The position numbers and the translations under genes were made by a program. A DNA stretch of 64,000 nt from Ignavibacteria bacterium (GTDB taxonomy: Bacteria > Bacteroidota > Ignavibacteria > Kapaibacteriales > Kapaibacteriaceae): assembly GCA_015709655.1 (NCBI GenBank), contig CP054181.1, positions 2,772,207 through 2,836,206 of the forward strand, given 5' to 3'. The notes under the pieces were generated by a model that saw only the letters and a program-made list of their open reading frames with translations, was not told the origin of the DNA and made no database searches. Below, one piece after another: positions 61,801 to 64,000 of the stretch (position 1 is its first letter; each line of letters begins with the position of its first letter).

Positions 61801-62073
61801 GCTGATAAGGCAGTTCATCGAATGATAGCCGGCAGCGTTTTTGGCAATAATGCTTACCGTTGAGTCAGCAACCGCCACAGTACATCCGATAAGGGGCTTG
61901 AGTTTGTGTTTCTTGCATGCCTGCTGAAGTTGTACTGCTCCATATACGCCGTTCCAGTCTGTTAAACACAGCGCAGAATGGCCAAGCTGTGAAGCTCTGC
62001 AGGCAAGCTCTTCAGGCGACGAAACGGCACGAAGGAATGAAAAGAAGGAGAAGGTTCGAAGGCTGCCAAACAT
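58861..62073 (-). CDS. dnaE2: Error-prone DNA polymerase DnaE2 (ImuC)
   Basis: This 1070-residue C-family polymerase has the catalytic acid pair D360/D362 in TPDIDVDFDSDRRQE and the third Asp in LVKFDVLGLRML, plus YSGRGSAANSIVAYVL, FQEQVLEIANRFAGM, VGYGFCRSHAAAFA and a C-terminal OB domain (GVLFVTIEDETGYVQCVVEP). Length and gene context fit DnaE2/ImuC rather than replicative DnaE. The N-terminal PHP domain has lost its metal-ligand motifs: the usual LHxHSxxSFLDG reads SLRTFSFFSFLRA, and TDHNGLYG reads TDWNGVYG. DnaE2 performs damage-induced mutagenic lesion bypass with ImuB. It follows the 94-residue gene by 9 bases. Confidence 0.94.
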   Translation of the reverse strand: MFGSLRTFSFFSFLRAVSSPEELACRASQLGHSALCLTDWNGVYGAVQLQQACKKHKLKPLIGCTVAVADSTVSIIAKNAAGYHSMNCLISTVHETQDVRLTNPDELQHVRDCWLLHTYTVPIRLHHSCSQAVVLNLQRTPGEQRRNNILLHHARQADLPVCIAPEVRYAQAANYALYDVVTCIRVGCTVFEPHPERPVNDQQYLRSESELQTLLPYPDAMQTTRRIIQECNFDIVPGFITPPSANIPEGASADVELQKLCDILFHKRYDAGSDLSATAKAQLEHELTIIKELKLSDFFLVVREIIMQAQQRNILYSGRGSAANSIVAYVLEITNVCPIRHHLLFERFLHKGRKGTPDIDVDFDSDRRQEIIAWMEQRFGREQTSMTATLITYQPRMAIRDIAKALGWTPEEVRNITRQVPVVTTKPLTEYIDAIAGITGPAPLLSTLVKMSTMLLNRPRHLGLHNGGMILSAKPLTCFTPLQRSANGTSVVQFDKDDVEAMGLVKFDVLGLRMLACINEALELIELEQPPDMPQEEPSRNTPVAGMREIIRTLPPDIPSVMQLIRSGKTIGVFQIESQGQMHLLAQHQPECFNDLITEVAIFRPGPLQGGMVHPYIRRRRGKEAVTYLHPSLEPILSDTLGIVLFQEQVLEIANRFAGMPLEEADDFRILISKNRDSDKIAELQNKFIKGAMARGISKQIAEAVYDTVRHFVGYGFCRSHAAAFAAIVYQSAWLKTQYPAAYMAAFMQHRPGFYNLMTLEEEARRCGVPVLMPHINKSGLRYKLERTEKNILAIRKPLTSISGITEDIARPIVWERYSGYYRSVEELWERTRLSQDVFDSLALSGALDDLEKSSRSALWKSGVLGNHASRTTPTVDQPLFYSAPVLDNIPELPPVKAQERLAYDYQTHGAARLHPMTLFRRHLSELGVLPIQSLSDGYSQNASSTSASRDPEYREGIAGNPTPYAIVAGIVILRQSPPTARGVLFVTIEDETGYVQCVVEPNEREYFRTQLRQAALIVKGIVCARASWRGLLVREVAVLQQAIGGYAGHPSMYGGTDVQHHTTNHPVTK

Positions 62074-62082
62074 AGGATTGCA

Positions 62083-62367
62083 TTAGTCAAACACCCGTGA
62101 TAATATCCATCCCTGTCTGCTTTGAAAAATCTCCATGACTCCCATCTGAGTAAGCACTAGGAAGTATTCCCGCTGTTCTTCCGTACCCCACCACTCGCAT
62201 CGTGCTGACCAGGTTTCCAGGACAGTTTCTACTTCGTAAAGCAGCCCCTGCCAGCAAAATGCCCGCGGCTGGACTCCAAGACCGGAGGAATGCAGATGGT
62301 CAGCCTGAAGCAAGGCGGTGGCCGGTACCTGCTCTGCTACGTCGATGGGCTCCATTAGTAAACGCAT
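62083..62367 (-). CDS. Small mutasome-linked protein (DUF6504-like)
   Basis: This 94-residue protein lies 3 bases after imuB and 9 before dnaE2. It reads as a small beta-rich domain: PRAFCWQGLLYEVETVLETW, then W-W, then REYFLVLTQMGVMEIFQSR, ending GWILSRVFD. The pattern F-x-W-x-G-x-x-Y-x-V-x-x-V-L-x-x-W ... E/REY ... G-x-W-x-L-x-R-x-x-D is how I remember the DUF6504 family, which also occurs beside imuB/dnaE2 genes in actinobacteria. No catalytic residues are apparent. Its placement suggests an accessory part of the lesion-bypass complex. Family name from memory, not from a search. Confidence 0.65.
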   Translation of the reverse strand: MRLLMEPIDVAEQVPATALLQADHLHSSGLGVQPRAFCWQGLLYEVETVLETWSARCEWWGTEEQREYFLVLTQMGVMEIFQSRQGWILSRVFD

Positions 62368-62370
62368 ATC

Positions 62371-63525
62371 CTATGCAACTCCTCCACCTGAGCGGTTCCA
62401 TGGTTCTACCGAAGCAAAACGGTCCGGCATGCAGGTATAGGCATCCAGAATTCGAACGTGCTTGATTGCAGCCGGAAACCTGCGTGCCAGAGATTTCGAG
62501 ATAACTTCGGCATTGGGTTTTGTTCTAAATAAGGAAGTCTGGCTGGGTGGCACAACAGACAAAGCCCCCAGCCTGATACGTAACCCCTGGACCGACTGCT
62601 GTGTTGCTTGCAACGGATGAGAGGTAGTTAGCTGGTTGAGTATTGCTGTGGCCTGAACCAAGAGATGCTCACGCTGTGACGTAGAGGCACGGAGTATCCT
62701 GGAAGCAGTAAAGAGCGGGTTACCCGATGCATCAAGCAGAGAAACTTCCAGTCTGCGGGTATGCTGCTTCTGTAGGTGCTGCATAGCATTGTCTAGAGCA
62801 AGATTTATCGAGTGCTGCAGCAGATCGGGCTGGGTGACGGGATCGCTGAAAGAAACAATGCCCGTTGCTGTAGGGGCAGGAACGTACAGAGGGATCGGAT
62901 TACTGTCAGACAGACTTCGTAAAAACTCGTGCAGCCGAAGTCCCTGCTCCTGGAACTGATCTTGCCATTGCTGCCTGGTAAGCCTGCGAATCCGGCCTAT
63001 GGTTCCCATTCCAAACAGTTCTAATCTGTCCGTTGTACGCTGACTTATTTCGAGCTCCGGGAATGAGTGAAGAACACGTAAAGGAAGAGTATCCAGAAAG
63101 TCAGCACTGCTGTCATCATCCAGGCGCACAATAGTTCCCGGATGAGCCGAGACTGCGGCCAGCATTGCCAGTGTAGCAGTACGTGCAGTTCCTGCACAGC
63201 CTCCCATACGTGCGACCAGCCTTGTAATATCCAAAATGTTATTGGTGCTACATAGCAGTCTGCCAGGTTCTACATCAACAATGCTTGGCGTAAGCTTATA
63301 GACAGATTCGATTATATGTTCCCAGGCAGCACGCTCAAGTGCAGGCTGTCTGGATAGCGGACATGCGAGGGGGCGGAGCGCCATTGCCTGGTCGATACGT
63401 ATGCCCGACATCTGAGCGGGTGCTGTTACGTAGCCGCCTGAATGCACGATGATGGATTTTGTGGTACCCAGGACCATCTGAAATGCCAGTATTGGCAGGT
63501 TGGGGAAGAACAGGGCGGTAATCAT
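62371..63525 (-). CDS. imuB: ImuB-like inactive Y-family polymerase
   Basis: The 384-residue protein follows the Y-family fold order but lacks the catalytic carboxylates: the first motif, usually with D-x-D-x-F/Y, reads ITALFFPNLPILAFQ, and the second, usually S-x-D-E, reads TPSIVDVEPGRLLCS. An HhH-like segment (LELFGMGTIGRIRRLTRQQW, about 168-187) and a little-finger region follow. A clamp-binding motif QTSLF occurs at residues 329-333. This is the ImuB pattern: a non-catalytic hub linking the sliding clamp to DnaE2. It lies 82 bases after the UmuD-like gene. An active DinB is unlikely. Confidence 0.83.
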   Translation of the reverse strand: MITALFFPNLPILAFQMVLGTTKSIIVHSGGYVTAPAQMSGIRIDQAMALRPLACPLSRQPALERAAWEHIIESVYKLTPSIVDVEPGRLLCSTNNILDITRLVARMGGCAGTARTATLAMLAAVSAHPGTIVRLDDDSSADFLDTLPLRVLHSFPELEISQRTTDRLELFGMGTIGRIRRLTRQQWQDQFQEQGLRLHEFLRSLSDSNPIPLYVPAPTATGIVSFSDPVTQPDLLQHSINLALDNAMQHLQKQHTRRLEVSLLDASGNPLFTASRILRASTSQREHLLVQATAILNQLTTSHPLQATQQSVQGLRIRLGALSVVPPSQTSLFRTKPNAEVISKSLARRFPAAIKHVRILDAYTCMPDRFASVEPWNRSGGGVA

Positions 63526-63607
63526 GATGTGCCTTTTGTTTGGTAACGGGACACGTATTCCTTACACTTCTGAAGACAGAAGCGTCCGGTACGTGGAGTG
63601 TGATAGG

Positions 63608-64000
63608 TTAAAACTGTTTGATACAGGAGCGGACAACGCCGATGATGGCAAACTCCATATCGGCAGTTATGATGATATCGTTATAGGCAGGGTTTTCTGC
63701 CCGTAGTATCGGACTTCCGTCAGGCTGCTGTATGTAGCGCTTAACTGTAAGTTCACCAAAAATGCGGGCTATGACAATCTGACCGTACCGTGGTTGTACG
63801 GAACAGTCAACAATCAGCGTATCTCCATCGGCAATACCTGCATTTACCATGCTGTCTCCCACAACCCGAATAAAATATGTGCTACCGGGGTTGTGGAGCA
63901 GCATTTCTGCCAGGTCTATTTCCTGCTCTACAGTATCTTCGGCTGCTACCGGTACACCTGCGCTTACCCCCAGCATGAGCATCGGGATTTTGTAAGGCTG
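63608..64000 (-). CDS. UmuD-like S24 peptidase, 5' end outside window
   Basis: The frame is open to the window edge (Q-P-Y-K-I-P-M-L-M-L-G-V-S-A-G-V-P...), so 130 residues are visible and the true start lies beyond base 64000; ATG 63982 is an internal Met. Features are the Ala-Gly self-cleavage site in SAGVP, the catalytic Ser in VVGDSMVNAGIADGD and the catalytic Lys in LTVKRY, 37 residues after the Ser as in E. coli UmuD. No LexA-type DNA-binding region is seen, but it could lie outside the window. UmuD is cut in response to RecA filaments. It heads the imuB-dnaE2 cassette. LexA is the alternative. Confidence 0.85.
   Translation of the reverse strand, partial: QPYKIPMLMLGVSAGVPVAAEDTVEQEIDLAEMLLHNPGSTYFIRVVGDSMVNAGIADGDTLIVDCSVQPRYGQIVIARIFGELTVKRYIQQPDGSPILRAENPAYNDIIITADMEFAIIGVVRSCIKQF

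Overview
The window reads as a chromosomal segment of a Bacteroidota/Chlorobiota-type (FCB group) bacterium. I would guess the Kapaibacteriota/Ignavibacteria neighbourhood; this is inference from gene content, not a measured phylogeny. The signs are a 2245-residue SprA and a PorQ-like protein (type IX secretion), a gene next to rsmD/coaD that fits the position of the DUF3822 family, and three promoters of the Bacteroidota form TTG/TTTG, 21 bases, TAnnTTTG (upstream of infC, sprA and a tRNA-Pro gene). Genes are densely packed with many ATGA stop/start overlaps. I see no phage, insertion sequence or CRISPR array.

Layout. 1-6734 (+): a cell-envelope run (TPR protein cut by the window edge, outer-membrane barrel, SPOR protein, TonB-type protein, small membrane protein) followed by UDP-glucose dehydrogenase. 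6752-9644 (-): a MoxR/RavA-type AAA+ ATPase with its VWA partner. 9699-13387 (+): uvrC coupled to a GH13-like protein. 13398-18373 (-): DNA polymerase III delta' and a very large VWA/WD40/barrel surface protein. 18423-19512 (+): orphan OmpR-type regulator and a MazG-like enzyme. 19560-20690: a 1.1 kb non-coding array of palindromic repeats. 20741-23487 (-): rpmG and lon. 23713-27097 (+): infC-rpmI-rplT-pheS-lolD and a small membrane protein. 27112-36188 (-): nine closely spaced genes (GH2-like membrane protein, hrcA-grpE-dnaJ, ComEA-like, DUF3822-like, rsmD, coaD, rimO). 36383-43120 (+): sprA. 43197-48843 (+): Nudix hydrolase, parA-parB, thioesterase, porQ-like, TPR histidine kinase. 48950-57147: aldehyde dehydrogenase, tRNA-Pro, two VWA proteins, a FlK-like thioesterase, mtaB and a DppA-type peptidase. 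57174-64000 (-): M48 lipoprotein, truA and a mutagenesis cassette (dnaE2, a small conserved protein, imuB, a UmuD-like peptidase cut by the window end).

The most notable items are: (1) the umuD-like / imuB / 94-aa protein / dnaE2 cassette, where ImuB lacks the polymerase carboxylates but carries a clamp-binding QTSLF motif and DnaE2 keeps its catalytic Asp triad while losing PHP metal ligands; (2) the palindromic repeat array, which follows a visible grammar of two hairpin types and three linkers; (3) a ComEA-like HhH protein whose N-terminus looks like a type IV prepilin; (4) a membrane-anchored GH2-fold protein that seems to have lost both catalytic glutamates; (5) a strong intrinsic terminator for the VWA-OmpA gene lying inside the convergent thioesterase gene; and (6) an upstream region with six TACGTA sites and an 18-bp perfect palindrome.
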